Assembly (NCBI GenBank): GCA_000992445.2
Contig: LBUF02000001.1
Location: 1 to 64,000 of the forward strand
Length of the DNA: 64,000 bases
Direction of reading: 5' to 3'
Source: Parcubacteria group bacterium GW2011_GWA2_38_13b
GTDB taxonomy: Bacteria; Patescibacteriota; Minisyncoccia; GWA2-38-13b
Made by a program: the position numbers and the translations under genes. The notes beneath the pieces are model-generated. The model was not told where the DNA came from. It made no database searches and saw only the letters and a list, made by a program, of their open reading frames with translations. Below, one piece after another: positions 1 to 9,963 of this stretch; positions within the stretch are counted from its first letter, which is position 1; the number at the start of each line of letters is the position of its first letter.

Positions 1-80
1 AATATCAAAATAACATTTCATAAAAAATGATTGAAAAATTAAAAAAATACTGCCAGAAGGTACCATAGAAAACCTCATTT

Positions 81-830
81 ATGAAAACCATAATCAACAA
101 TCTCGCGATAGAATATTCGGACCAAGGCGAAGGCCCGATTATTCTTTTTTTGCACGGATGGCAAGACAATTCCCGCACTTTTGATCCGTTAATTCCTTTT
201 TTGCCGAATTTTCGTGTTATCAGAATGGATTTACCCGGATTCGGCAATAGTGAAACGCCAAATGCTTCGTGGGATTTAAATGGATATGTTGATTTAGTAA
301 AAACCTTCATAAAAAAACTTAATCTCAATATTAATGCTTTAATCGGCCATTCGTTCGGAGGTCGCATTGTTATCAAGGGGTTGGCAACGAAAAATATTAA
401 AGCGGAAAAGGCCGTATTAATCGGCTCGGCCGGCGTTTCCAAAACCCATATTGCTAAAAACCTATTCTTTCGCTTAACGGCTAAAGTCGGCAAAACATTA
501 ACCCTGTTTCCTCCGTTGATTTTTTGGAGACAAAAAATAAAACAAAAATTCTATAATCAAATCGGCAGCGACTATCTTAATGCCGGCGCGTTGCGAGATA
601 TTTTTTTAAATACCATTCGGGAGGATTTAACCGTTGCCGCAAAAAAAATTACAGTTCCGACTTTGCTAATTTGGGGCGATTGCGATGCGCAAACGCCCGT
701 CAATGACGGCAAAAAATTAAACCGTTTAATAAATGACTCGCGATTGGAAATCATAACTAACGCAGGGCATTTTCCGCACCGCGATAATCCTCAATTAATC
801 GCCGAATTAATAAAAAATTTCATTTTATAA
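81..830 (+). CDS. alpha/beta hydrolase
   Basis: LHGWQDNSRTF, nucleophile elbow GHSFGG, late GHFPH. Confidence 0.9.
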   Translation: MKTIINNLAIEYSDQGEGPIILFLHGWQDNSRTFDPLIPFLPNFRVIRMDLPGFGNSETPNASWDLNGYVDLVKTFIKKLNLNINALIGHSFGGRIVIKGLATKNIKAEKAVLIGSAGVSKTHIAKNLFFRLTAKVGKTLTLFPPLIFWRQKIKQKFYNQIGSDYLNAGALRDIFLNTIREDLTVAAKKITVPTLLIWGDCDAQTPVNDGKKLNRLINDSRLEIITNAGHFPHRDNPQLIAELIKNFIL

Positions 831-875
831 TAATGAACCCCATTAGAAATTTTAATTGGGCAAAATATAAAAGTT

Positions 876-2339
876 ATGGAGTCGCAAAAACCGAAAATTT
901 CTAACGGGGTAAAAAACTGGCTTTCTCTTTACAATCCCCGCTATATCCGATCTCTTGCCTATATGCTGCAAGCGAGCGAATACAACATTCGCGATTATGT
1001 AAGCTGGCTTGCAAGAGTTAAAAACTTCAACAAAGTTGAAAATAGAAAACATTTGGCAAGCACCCCAAAATCGCTTTTTGTCATTGCTTTTATTTCAATA
1101 ATTATTTTATGTATTTATGGCGCGGCGTTCGCGATTTTGCTTCAATGGGCAAACCCGTTAAAATACCTTGTTTTTATTTTAATTATTATTTCCGCGCCGC
1201 ATCTTTTGTCTTACGGGATAATTATTCCCCTGTGGTTATTTACTTTTTTTATACAAAAACCAACTGAACATTTTATTATCAACCGCACGGAAAAAATATT
1301 GCGAAATAACAAATCTATTAAAATAGCCATTGCCGGAAGCTTCGGAAAAACCACTATGCGGGAAATTCTTAAAACCGTTTTGGCGGAAGGGCAAAAAACG
1401 GCCGCGCCGCCGGATAATTACAACACGCCGATCGGCATAAGCAAATTCGTAAGGCAATTAACCGGAAACGAGGAAATATTGATATTTGAATTAGGCGAAT
1501 ATTATAGCGGCGATGTGCGTAAATTATGCCAAATGATTAAACCGCAGATTGGAATAATTACGGGGGTCAACGAAGCGCATCTGCAAAAATTCAAAACCAC
1601 GGATGCCGCCGCCGATACGATTTTTGAATTGGCCGACTGGCTTAAAGATAAAACGGTTTATGTAAACAACGAAAACGCCCTGGCAAAAAATAAGGCCTTA
1701 AATAACCATATAATATACAATCGCGACGGCGTTGGAAATTGGCGCGTTCAAGGAGCGCAAACAGATCTTACCGGCACATCATTTATTCTGGAAAATAATG
1801 ATTTGAGAATAGAAGTAAAATCAAAACTTTTGGGCCTGCATCAAATCGGTCCGCTGTCTGTCGCCGCCGACATCGCTCTGCGGTTAGGCATTAGCCCTGA
1901 AAAAATTCAACAAGGAATCGCCAAAACAAAACCGTTCAATCACCGTTTGGAACTTAAAAATTACAACGACGGCGTAATTTTATTAGACGATAGTTATAAC
2001 GGCAACCCCGATGGCGTAGATGCCGTTATAGAATTTTTGGCATCGCTGAAAAACCATAAAAGATTTTATGTCACTCCCGGCCTCGTAGAAATGGGGCTAA
2101 AAACCGAATCCGTGCATAAAGAAATCGGGAAAAAATTGGCAAAAGCCGGCATAGAAAAAATAATATTGATAAAAAATTCAGTAACGCCGTATATTGAACA
2201 GGGGTTGAAAGAAAACGGATATAACGGCGAGATACAATGGTTTGATAATGCCGCCGCAGCATTCGCCGCTCTGCCCAACCTTACCGTCAACGGAGATATT
2301 GTGGTTCTGCAAAACGACTGGCCGGATCAATACGCGTAA
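876..2339 (+). CDS. murF: MurF-like UDP-N-acetylmuramoyl-tripeptide--D-Ala-D-Ala ligase with N-terminal membrane segment
   Basis: GSFGKTTMREIL P-loop, DDSYNGNPDGV, FNHRLELK; lies upstream of ddl. Confidence 0.8.
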   Translation: MESQKPKISNGVKNWLSLYNPRYIRSLAYMLQASEYNIRDYVSWLARVKNFNKVENRKHLASTPKSLFVIAFISIIILCIYGAAFAILLQWANPLKYLVFILIIISAPHLLSYGIIIPLWLFTFFIQKPTEHFIINRTEKILRNNKSIKIAIAGSFGKTTMREILKTVLAEGQKTAAPPDNYNTPIGISKFVRQLTGNEEILIFELGEYYSGDVRKLCQMIKPQIGIITGVNEAHLQKFKTTDAAADTIFELADWLKDKTVYVNNENALAKNKALNNHIIYNRDGVGNWRVQGAQTDLTGTSFILENNDLRIEVKSKLLGLHQIGPLSVAADIALRLGISPEKIQQGIAKTKPFNHRLELKNYNDGVILLDDSYNGNPDGVDAVIEFLASLKNHKRFYVTPGLVEMGLKTESVHKEIGKKLAKAGIEKIILIKNSVTPYIEQGLKENGYNGEIQWFDNAAAAFAALPNLTVNGDIVVLQNDWPDQYA

Positions 2340-2391
2340 AGATTACATACAGCGAATTGTTTTTAGTTTTGAATTGCGGTAAAATTAATAT

Positions 2392-2586
2392 ATGCACAAC
2401 TGGGATTATCCGAAAACTAAAAATTTAAAAGATAACGAAGTATGGTATCTGGAAAGATTGCTTATTTATGGTTTAAATAAAGAAAAAATTAATCGTGCAA
2501 TGCTTGAAAGAAATTTTAATAAAATTAAAATCCCCGATAACACGAGGGCTTTTTTGGAACTTTTATTATGGAACAAACCGTTTTAA
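2392..2586 (+). CDS. small hypothetical protein
   Basis: 64-aa ORF in a coding-strand gap; no recognised domain. Confidence 0.5.
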   Translation: MHNWDYPKTKNLKDNEVWYLERLLIYGLNKEKINRAMLERNFNKIKIPDNTRAFLELLLWNKPF

Positions 2587-2626
2587 CGGCTGATCAAGAA
2601 ATTGGAGCCGGAAATTTTCGATAATT

Positions 2627-2659
2627 AAAAAGGCGCTCACTTCGCGTGAGACGCTTTTT
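2627..2659. terminator. hairpin with A/T tracts on both sides (bidirectional terminator)
   Basis: aaaaaggcgctcacttcgcgtgagacgcttttt. Confidence 0.7.
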
Positions 2660-2778
2660 CCGCAGGCAGCCATTCCAGCTCTTAGCCCCCAGAAACTAGG
2701 CACGGTGGCACCGTTAAGAGAATTGAACCATTTCTTGGGATCGGCTGTCGAATTTTGGCGAGACCATACTTCTTATTA
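2627..2778 (-). ncRNA. candidate structured ncRNA, family unidentified
   Basis: Nested complementary arms 2665-2671/2743-2749 and 2679-2685/2714-2720, hairpin 2702-2714, possible pseudoknot 2688-2695/2731-2739, terminator at minus-strand 3' end, AT-rich TATAAT-containing region upstream. Confidence 0.45.
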
Positions 2779-2849
2779 TAATTGATATTATAATAAGAAA
2801 GGAAAAAACGCTTCTAGTTTCCTTATTAAATACTATCGTACATTATTCA

Positions 2850-4013
2850 ATGGACAAAAAAACAATCGCGGTTATTTTCGGCGGACGAAGCGTTGAACAT
2901 GATATTTCCATTATCACGGCGCATACTCCGATTATCCAATCGCTTACAGCCAGCGGTCAATTTGACATTTGGCCGATTTACATCGCCAAAAACGGATCAT
3001 GGTATTCCGACAAAATAATGAATGATTTGGAATTTTTCAAAAGAAACGATTTTGAAAATTATTTGTCCGAACAAAAAAAAATCCGTCTCTTGTTTGATGA
3101 CGGCTTAAAAATTATTTGGCCGGGGTTCAGACAAAAAACAATAGCGATTGACATTGTTTTTCCGGCTATGCACGGAACTTTTGGCGAAGACGGAAGCTTA
3201 ATGGGATTACTGCGGATGGCCAATGCGCCGTTTGTCGGATGCGATATTTTCGCTTCCGCCGTTGCAATGGACAAAACGCTTACAAAACAGGTTTTGGCCG
3301 CGGAAAATATTCCAATCGTGCCGTTTGTCTGGTTCACAAAATACGAATGGGAAAAAAATAAAAACGGCTTGATACAAAAAATAAAAAAACTAAAATGGCC
3401 GTTATTCATAAAACCGGCCCATCTCGGCTCAAGTATTGCCATCACCAAAATTAAACAAGAATCGGAATTGGAAAACGCCATTGAAGTCGCTTTTCATTAC
3501 GACGACAAAATTTTAGCCGAAGAAAGCGTGGAAAATCTTATTGAGGCGACTCTCCCGATCATCGGCAACGATGAACTGCAATTAGGCGGCATAGAACGGC
3601 CATTAAATAAAACCGGCTTCTTTGATTTTAACGACAAATATTTGTCCGGGAATAAAAAAAGCGGCGGCGTAAACAACCAATATAGCGAAATTCCGGCGAA
3701 TATAAGCGCCGACTTAAAACAACAAGTGGAAAACTTGGGCAAACAGACATATCGCCTTCTCGGCTGTTCGGGGATAGCGCGCGTTGATTTTCTTATTGAC
3801 GGAATTTCTCAAAAAGTTTACGTCAATGAAGTTAACACCCTCCCGGGAAGTTTGTATTGCCATAATTGGCGAAAAATGGGCATTTCGGGAGTAGAACTCG
3901 TAACTAAACTTGTCGCGCTTGCCGAAGAACGGTTTCAAAAACAAAAAAACATTACTTACACTTTTCGCTCCGATATATTAAATCAAGTCAACGGAAAAAA
4001 AATTACAAAGTAA
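2850..4013 (+). CDS. ddl: D-alanine--D-alanine ligase
   Basis: IFGGRSVEHDISIITA, HGTFGEDGSLMGLL, EVNTLPGSL. Confidence 0.95.
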   Translation: MDKKTIAVIFGGRSVEHDISIITAHTPIIQSLTASGQFDIWPIYIAKNGSWYSDKIMNDLEFFKRNDFENYLSEQKKIRLLFDDGLKIIWPGFRQKTIAIDIVFPAMHGTFGEDGSLMGLLRMANAPFVGCDIFASAVAMDKTLTKQVLAAENIPIVPFVWFTKYEWEKNKNGLIQKIKKLKWPLFIKPAHLGSSIAITKIKQESELENAIEVAFHYDDKILAEESVENLIEATLPIIGNDELQLGGIERPLNKTGFFDFNDKYLSGNKKSGGVNNQYSEIPANISADLKQQVENLGKQTYRLLGCSGIARVDFLIDGISQKVYVNEVNTLPGSLYCHNWRKMGISGVELVTKLVALAEERFQKQKNITYTFRSDILNQVNGKKITK

Positions 4014-4021
4014 AACCGCTT

Positions 4022-4951
4022 ATGCAAAAAATTAAATATAACTCCGCAAAACTTAAAAAAAACGAAATATTTAAATGGATGATAAAATTTGCCTTAAAAG
4101 CCGGAAAAATTATTTTAGAATACAGAGGTAAAACACAACCAGTGAATAAATCGCATGATTTATATTCTGGTAAAAATTTAACGGATAGTTCTGTCAAAAC
4201 AATAATTGACGACGTAATACAAGAGCTGTTTCTATCTGAAATTTATTTCAAATACTCCGATTATAATATAAATGCCGAAGAAAAAACTCCCGTAAAATTT
4301 CTTTTTCGGACAAAAAACGAAAATCCCTGCTTACATATTGACCCGCTGGACGGAACAAAGTCTTATATAGATATGAAAAAAGAATTCACGGTAGGCATGG
4401 CAATATCCGATAAAAAAAACAATTTTTCTCATACGGTAATTTATGCTCCGGCATTAAAAAAATTATTTATAGCTTCGCCCAATGACTATGATATATTAAA
4501 TGAAAAACTTAAAAAAATACCAAAAAAAATAATTATAAAAAGTAATATCATATATGAAAAAAGAATGCTTTCCGATGCTGGAATCGCTAAAATAAAAAGT
4601 ATAGGATTTGAAATAAAAAAACCCTTATCAGCACACCTTGCAATAATAGGAACTGTTTTGGGAGAAAATTCAGCTTTTCTTTATGGAGGATCACAAGTAC
4701 ACGACGGACTTGTGCCACTTGCCTTTGCGATAGCCAATGGCGTTAAACCGCTTAACGCAAAAGGCAAAGAGATAAAAAATACCGACATCCAAACTAAAAT
4801 TGAAGAAAACGAACTAAAATTCGCGAGAATTCCATCTCTATGTTATTTTTCAAAAACAGAAAAAAAAATTAAAAACGTACTTGAAATTTTATCCAAAAAA
4901 GAGAATCTCCATCCTGAATATTTAAGTAAATTCGCTACTTACGATAAATAA
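4022..4951 (+). CDS. inositol monophosphatase / CysQ-like phosphatase
   Basis: HIDPLDGTKSYI metal-binding motif, C-terminal VHDGLVPLAFA. Confidence 0.75.
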   Translation: MQKIKYNSAKLKKNEIFKWMIKFALKAGKIILEYRGKTQPVNKSHDLYSGKNLTDSSVKTIIDDVIQELFLSEIYFKYSDYNINAEEKTPVKFLFRTKNENPCLHIDPLDGTKSYIDMKKEFTVGMAISDKKNNFSHTVIYAPALKKLFIASPNDYDILNEKLKKIPKKIIIKSNIIYEKRMLSDAGIAKIKSIGFEIKKPLSAHLAIIGTVLGENSAFLYGGSQVHDGLVPLAFAIANGVKPLNAKGKEIKNTDIQTKIEENELKFARIPSLCYFSKTEKKIKNVLEILSKKENLHPEYLSKFATYDK

Positions 4952-4980
4952 AAAGCGCTTTATTTAACAAAGCGCTTAAT
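4951..4980. terminator. bidirectional terminator between convergent genes
   Basis: aaaaagcgctttatttaacaaagcgctta. Confidence 0.7.
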
Positions 4981-6054
4981 TTATAGATAGCAGCAAAGCA
5001 TATTTTTTAAATTATCAATTCTTTTCTTATTTATTTCTTCTTCGAAATGAGATCGCTTGAAAAATGACTCCATCTCATCGATGGTCATTTTTTTAAAAAA
5101 CGCCAATTCAAGCGCCAGTTCGCGTAATGTATATACATTATAATCAACGCCAAAAATTTTATCTTCCAGAGAATTTTGAATAATTTCTTTAGCTTTTTTT
5201 ATATCGGATTTATCAACACAATCTTTACCTAAAACATCATGGAATTTTCTCCATGGAGTATTCTGAAATTCCGCAAAAAAATCTTTTTTCAAATAAGATA
5301 AACCCGCATCTGCAAATTCTCTTAACACATATTCTTCAAATAAAATCTTCAAAGAAGGTTTTATTCTGCCAAGCTGTTCCATAAACCCCAAAACAATGCC
5401 ACGAACATCAAAATATTTAAAATAACCCAACTCATTGCCCAATTGGGTCTTTAAATCAAACCATTCAATTATTGGCTTACCATTCTTTCTGTAACGAGGC
5501 GGAAAAGGATCAACATACCAAACCTTTCCATTACCATCTATGGTAAAATTACTCGGCTTCGGATCTATCCCAACTAAAGTTTCCAGGCCCGATACACGAT
5601 TATCAAAAACCAACCTCAAAACGCCGTATATATCTTCAACCAACTTACTGATGTATCCGCGATCATTAGTTTTTTCTATATACATCTCCGCATCAAAACC
5701 AACCCATTTAGTTTCCATTAGAACCATCGCCGACTGTTTTTCGAGATAGTTATATTCAATGGAAATTTTTTCTATAGCCGGCATAACAACGCCTAAATCA
5801 GACAATTTTTTTTGGTACTCAATAATATCTCCTGCGATCTCTTCCGCCCTTGCTATTGTAAAACCACCTCTTTTGTCGCCAATTCTTTTAATAATTTTCT
5901 TATCGCCATTTTCTTGATGACTATGTAAAACCTCTGAATTAAACCCTCCTCTTTGCCTGTAAATTTTCGACACTGGCAAAAGAAAATCATTGAAACACAA
6001 AAAACCAGTATCCACATCTCTCATAAACACTCCTTTTATTAAATTGATTTTCAA
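4981..6054 (-). CDS. hypothetical, possible kinase-like fold
   Basis: GIDPKPSNF...VWYVDPFPPR resembles the catalytic D...N and DFG-like region of kinase-fold proteins. Confidence 0.4.
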   Translation of the reverse strand: MKINLIKGVFMRDVDTGFLCFNDFLLPVSKIYRQRGGFNSEVLHSHQENGDKKIIKRIGDKRGGFTIARAEEIAGDIIEYQKKLSDLGVVMPAIEKISIEYNYLEKQSAMVLMETKWVGFDAEMYIEKTNDRGYISKLVEDIYGVLRLVFDNRVSGLETLVGIDPKPSNFTIDGNGKVWYVDPFPPRYRKNGKPIIEWFDLKTQLGNELGYFKYFDVRGIVLGFMEQLGRIKPSLKILFEEYVLREFADAGLSYLKKDFFAEFQNTPWRKFHDVLGKDCVDKSDIKKAKEIIQNSLEDKIFGVDYNVYTLRELALELAFFKKMTIDEMESFFKRSHFEEEINKKRIDNLKNMLCCYL

Positions 6055-6159
6055 GTAACCAAGCTTACTCTATAGGCATTATAACAATATAATAATTATT
6101 TTCAACTGCCATTATTTAAAAAAATATGGCATAATAAATTTAAAGTAAATAATCTACCT

Positions 6160-6891
6160 ATGGACGGCATCCTTCGTTGCGCGCGGTACGCGTTCAGCCC
6201 GAACAAATTACACCTTTGCGGTCCCGACGCCAATCGGGAAGTTTTTTCATATATACGGGAAGGCGTAAGCGATCCGGGATTGGAAAAAATTTTAAGCGCG
6301 TTCCATACAATGTATCCGTATCTGCGCCATATCGCGGAAGCGAATAAAATACGCGATCCGTTTGACGACCAAGTCGTGGAAGCATACTGGATAGGCAATA
6401 ACCTGCTAGAAACGGTTGATAAAAAAGTTTTTTATCGCCATATCATTGACGGACAAAAAATAAAAAAACGGGTTAATTCGGTGGAATTTAATCAAATAAC
6501 CGATAAAATCCGCTCGGGGGCCGTCCCGCATCATTCTTTTCATGTTTTTACGATATGGAAAACGAAAAAAGATTATGATTCGGAACATAGAATTGAAGAT
6601 ATTGATAATTGCAGAATAAGCTGGGGAATAATTGAAAAAATTGACGGTCCGTTTATCTTTGTTAAAACCAAACCGCTGTTATACATAAAAGATAAACTGA
6701 TTCTCGGCCTGCCGATTGTTAAAAAAATAAACAGGGTTTTTACAACGGATTATGACATTGAACGATTGCAAATCAACGATATAATTTCTATACACTGGGG
6801 TATGCCCTGTGAAACAATTACGCCGACACAAATGGCAATGCTGGAAAAGTATACTTTGCGGCATATACAATTTGCAAATCTCGGATTATGA
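6160..6891 (+). CDS. DUF6390-like protein, hydrogenase-associated
   Basis: CARYAFSPNKLHLCGPD, HSFHVFTIW; overlaps a hydrogenase protease-like ORF. Confidence 0.55.
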   Translation: MDGILRCARYAFSPNKLHLCGPDANREVFSYIREGVSDPGLEKILSAFHTMYPYLRHIAEANKIRDPFDDQVVEAYWIGNNLLETVDKKVFYRHIIDGQKIKKRVNSVEFNQITDKIRSGAVPHHSFHVFTIWKTKKDYDSEHRIEDIDNCRISWGIIEKIDGPFIFVKTKPLLYIKDKLILGLPIVKKINRVFTTDYDIERLQINDIISIHWGMPCETITPTQMAMLEKYTLRHIQFANLGL

Positions 6892-7298
6892 CTATCTACA
6901 TTTTCGGCAATGCCGATTTACAATTTGATTCTTTGCCCATTAAAATTTTGCCGAAACTGCAAAAAAATTTTCCAAACATAAATTTCAAAATAAAAGATCC
7001 CAACGAAGAATGGGATTTTTCGGAAAAATGCTTATACATAATAGACACCATTATTGGCATTGAAAAAGTCGCTGTTTTCAACGACATTTCCGTATTTAAA
7101 AAAAGTCCGCGCTTTTCAATACACGACTTTGATCTCTATGCCGATTTGCTATTAATGAAAAAAATTAAAAAATTGCCAAATTGCATCATTATCGGTGTAC
7201 CGCCGGAATATAACGCGGAGAAAGCATACAACGAAATAACAAATAAAATATTTAAATTAACTCGTGAATTAAAATATAAAATCGCGAAACCAATATAA
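6888..7298 (+). CDS. hydrogenase maturation protease-like protein
   Basis: N-terminal FGNADLQFDSLPIK, IIDTIIGI, HDFDLYADLL, IIGVPPE. Confidence 0.6.
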   Translation: MTIYIFGNADLQFDSLPIKILPKLQKNFPNINFKIKDPNEEWDFSEKCLYIIDTIIGIEKVAVFNDISVFKKSPRFSIHDFDLYADLLLMKKIKKLPNCIIIGVPPEYNAEKAYNEITNKIFKLTRELKYKIAKPI

Positions 7299-7314
7299 AA
7301 TATAACTTATTATT

Positions 7315-7575
7315 TTATTCGTATAATTCCGAATGCGAACCAATATTGATAAATACGACACCGCCATTTTGTTTTACATAAAAAATGGCTCGAATATTGC
7401 CGGTGATATTGATACTTCTGCAATCCCTATATCCTCCGATCAAAGAATGATTATTAAGAAAATGGTGAAATTGATTTTGCAAAAATAAGCTTAATCTTTT
7501 TTCAAATTTATCTTGTATTTTTACGGATAACTTATCAAACTGCCTACGAAAATTCTTATGATACTCGGGCTTCAT
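7315..7575 (-). CDS. RelE/YafQ-family toxin
   Basis: ~86 aa with RelE-like layout (GGYRDCRSINITGNIRAIFYV); 4-nt overlap with antitoxin. Confidence 0.8.
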   Translation of the reverse strand: MKPEYHKNFRRQFDKLSVKIQDKFEKRLSLFLQNQFHHFLNNHSLIGGYRDCRSINITGNIRAIFYVKQNGGVVFINIGSHSELYE

Positions 7576-7853
7576 TTTATTTTCTTTAAGCTTTTCGTCA
7601 TTTCTTCGGCGGATTTAAACGGTCCGGCTAAATTTTTACCAGCTTTAATGTCCGCAATCGCCTGATCAAGAAGTTTTCTTGTTTTGGCGTTAGGCATTAG
7701 CGGCTCGGAAAAAACTACCCTCTTTTCGCGCACGAATTCACGAAGATAAATATTGACAATGGCGCTCAAAGGCAAACCAAAATTCTTGGCCAGCGCTTGA
7801 GCGTCCTTTTTTAAAATCTTATCTGTTTTTATATTTATAACTGTTGTATTCAT
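7572..7853 (-). CDS. RelB/DinJ-family antitoxin
   Basis: MNTTVINIKTDKILKKDAQALAKNFGLPLSAIVNIYL ribbon-helix-helix style. Confidence 0.85.
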   Translation of the reverse strand: MNTTVINIKTDKILKKDAQALAKNFGLPLSAIVNIYLREFVREKRVVFSEPLMPNAKTRKLLDQAIADIKAGKNLAGPFKSAEEMTKSLKKIK

Positions 7854-7898
7854 AATAACCCCAGTATATACCGTGGTTAGATTTTGTCAAATCAATTA

Positions 7899-8831
7899 TT
7901 ACGGGACAATGTCATAGCAAAAACCTTGCGCGCCTTCAACGCCGCAAACGCCGTTATCGTCGCCGTTAAATCCGTTCGCGAATGGTCCATCAGTTGACAA
8001 CGCGCAACCATCCTTTATGGAAGAATCACAATCACTATCTTCATTTAAAAATTCGTACCGTGTTTCCAAAATCACCCCCAAATGATAACGACTCGGATTA
8101 TTCGCGGGGTAATAAGCGTAAATATAATCATTTCCGAAAATCGGATCTTTTGGCAATGACCCAATAAATTCCGGCGCCAATAAATTTAAACTGGCGGGAT
8201 AATAACCGTGCGCGTCGTAATACGATTCTAATGCCGGTTGAAGTTGGATCGTATCGGATATTCTTCGCGCATCCCTTGATTTTTGTTGTAGAGATACCGG
8301 CGGATATTTTTTCGCATATTCTTCAAAGGGCGTATCGTAAACATAAAGTTGTTTTAAAACGGCGCTGCCGTTTTTATTTATCGCTACCTCAACATACGGC
8401 TCGCCTTTGTTAAAATCAAAATTGATTCCGGTATTTTCCGGTATGAAATATTCTTCTATTCCGTAAATCATATCGGCGCTGTTTGAATCAATATCAGAAA
8501 CAACCCCCTGTATAAATAATCCCGTCTTTGGTTTTTGCTGACCAACCAAAACGGCTTCCCAATATTTACCATTTTTTATTAACGAAGTATACGCCTTATC
8601 ATTATCTTTCGGCGATGCCTTAAATAAATTCAAATCAATCGTAGAAAGATTAGAATATCTAAGTTCCACATAATCGCCCCGCAAAATATCCCGCGGATCA
8701 ACCGGTTCAATTTTAAGCAAAACCTCCGTTCCGCCGATAAGCACCGAGGATTTAAAAATAATAATTGCGAATAAAATAATCAACTGAATCCCGATTGCTA
8801 TAATAAATTTTGTTTGTTTCGTTAAATTCAT
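7899..8831 (-). CDS. GDYXXLXY-domain protein fused to pseudopilin-like C-terminal domain
   Basis: RGDYVELRYSN; then KSRDARRISDTIQLQPALESYYDAHGYYPASL as in type II/IV pseudopilins. Confidence 0.7.
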   Translation of the reverse strand: MNLTKQTKFIIAIGIQLIILFAIIIFKSSVLIGGTEVLLKIEPVDPRDILRGDYVELRYSNLSTIDLNLFKASPKDNDKAYTSLIKNGKYWEAVLVGQQKPKTGLFIQGVVSDIDSNSADMIYGIEEYFIPENTGINFDFNKGEPYVEVAINKNGSAVLKQLYVYDTPFEEYAKKYPPVSLQQKSRDARRISDTIQLQPALESYYDAHGYYPASLNLLAPEFIGSLPKDPIFGNDYIYAYYPANNPSRYHLGVILETRYEFLNEDSDCDSSIKDGCALSTDGPFANGFNGDDNGVCGVEGAQGFCYDIVP

Positions 8832-8840
8832 TTTTCGTTG

Positions 8841-9962
8841 TTATTTTAAAATTAATTCCGCGTTCGTCTCTTTATTCTTATTTTTCATTTCGGCAAGCAT
8901 ATAACGCCTGCCTTTTTCCATAAACCATCCCACCGCGAATAAAAGTATGCCCGCTCCGATAAAGAATACGCTTTTATCAAGAAAGTCAAAAAACCAATCA
9001 AAATATTTAACCAAAATAAAAATAAACAGAAAGAAAACACCAAGATTGATCAACCATTTTTCTTTACGACCGTAACCGGCAAGAATAACGCCCATAATTT
9101 CTCCAAAAAGCAAAACATTCAATATACTGGCCCACAATACGCCCGAGGCGGATAATTCGCTACTTCTACTGCCAATAAAAATAATCTGCTCCGGCAAAAA
9201 AAGAATAACACCAAATAACAATGTAAAAATCGCAATGCCCAAAATTTCCCACTTCAAAATCAATCTCCGACTCAAATTATAAATTACCGCCGCTATTATT
9301 GAAACAAACAACAACAATAAAGAAATGACTATCTGCCAAGAGGCAAAAATGGAAATTCCCGTTGTCGCTTCTGCTAAAAAATTAAGACCAAATTGCGTTG
9401 AAAAAATAAATAAAAAAGTAGTTATGAAAAACAAGCCAAATACCGAATAAACAAGCGAAAAACGTTTCCAGCCAATGCTTTTTTGGTTATGCGCGCTGCC
9501 CAAAAGATAAAAAAGAATGGCTATGAACGCGAAAAGAGAATATAAAGAAACTGTTTTAATGTCAATTTTGTCGGGCACATTCACCCATTCCCCCGCTCTT
9601 ACCATCCACCAAATAACAATGCCCAATAAACTGAAAACAAAGGCGTAAAGCGCCTTGAAATAATACGCGCCGATTATTCCCATTACCGAGGTTATAAAAA
9701 TCATTGAATGCCACAAAAGATACGAATTAAACAACTCTCGGTTAAAAGATAAAATCGTCACGCCTAAAAATAGCAAAGAAAGCAAAAAGAAAAATTCGCT
9801 CACCGCGTCTTCTTTGGAAAGCGCCAAATTCAAAGAAGAATCATCGTTATTTTTATTCCTGTTTCTAATTACGCGCCCGACAAAAATTACGGCAAATATA
9901 ATCGCGCCGATAATTAATATCGGAATTAAATACATAAACATATAACTGTTGACCATAAACAT
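8841..9962 (-). CDS. polytopic membrane protein
   Basis: Many hydrophobic helices; between DUF2157-like and GDYXXLXY genes. Confidence 0.6.
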   Translation of the reverse strand: MFMVNSYMFMYLIPILIIGAIIFAVIFVGRVIRNRNKNNDDSSLNLALSKEDAVSEFFFLLSLLFLGVTILSFNRELFNSYLLWHSMIFITSVMGIIGAYYFKALYAFVFSLLGIVIWWMVRAGEWVNVPDKIDIKTVSLYSLFAFIAILFYLLGSAHNQKSIGWKRFSLVYSVFGLFFITTFLFIFSTQFGLNFLAEATTGISIFASWQIVISLLLLFVSIIAAVIYNLSRRLILKWEILGIAIFTLLFGVILFLPEQIIFIGSRSSELSASGVLWASILNVLLFGEIMGVILAGYGRKEKWLINLGVFFLFIFILVKYFDWFFDFLDKSVFFIGAGILLFAVGWFMEKGRRYMLAEMKNKNKETNAELILK

Positions 9963-9963
9963 A

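Noticed and set aside
2701-2720. T-box leader for ddl (GGTGGCACCG resembles the TGGNACC antiterminator bulge)
   Set aside because: No stem I or specifier loop, no terminator between it and ddl; the sequence is better explained as a hairpin of the minus-strand RNA candidate.
2700-2740. tRNA/tmRNA T-arm (minus strand GGTTCAATTC)
   Set aside because: The T-stem has a mismatch and no matching 5' acceptor strand is present.
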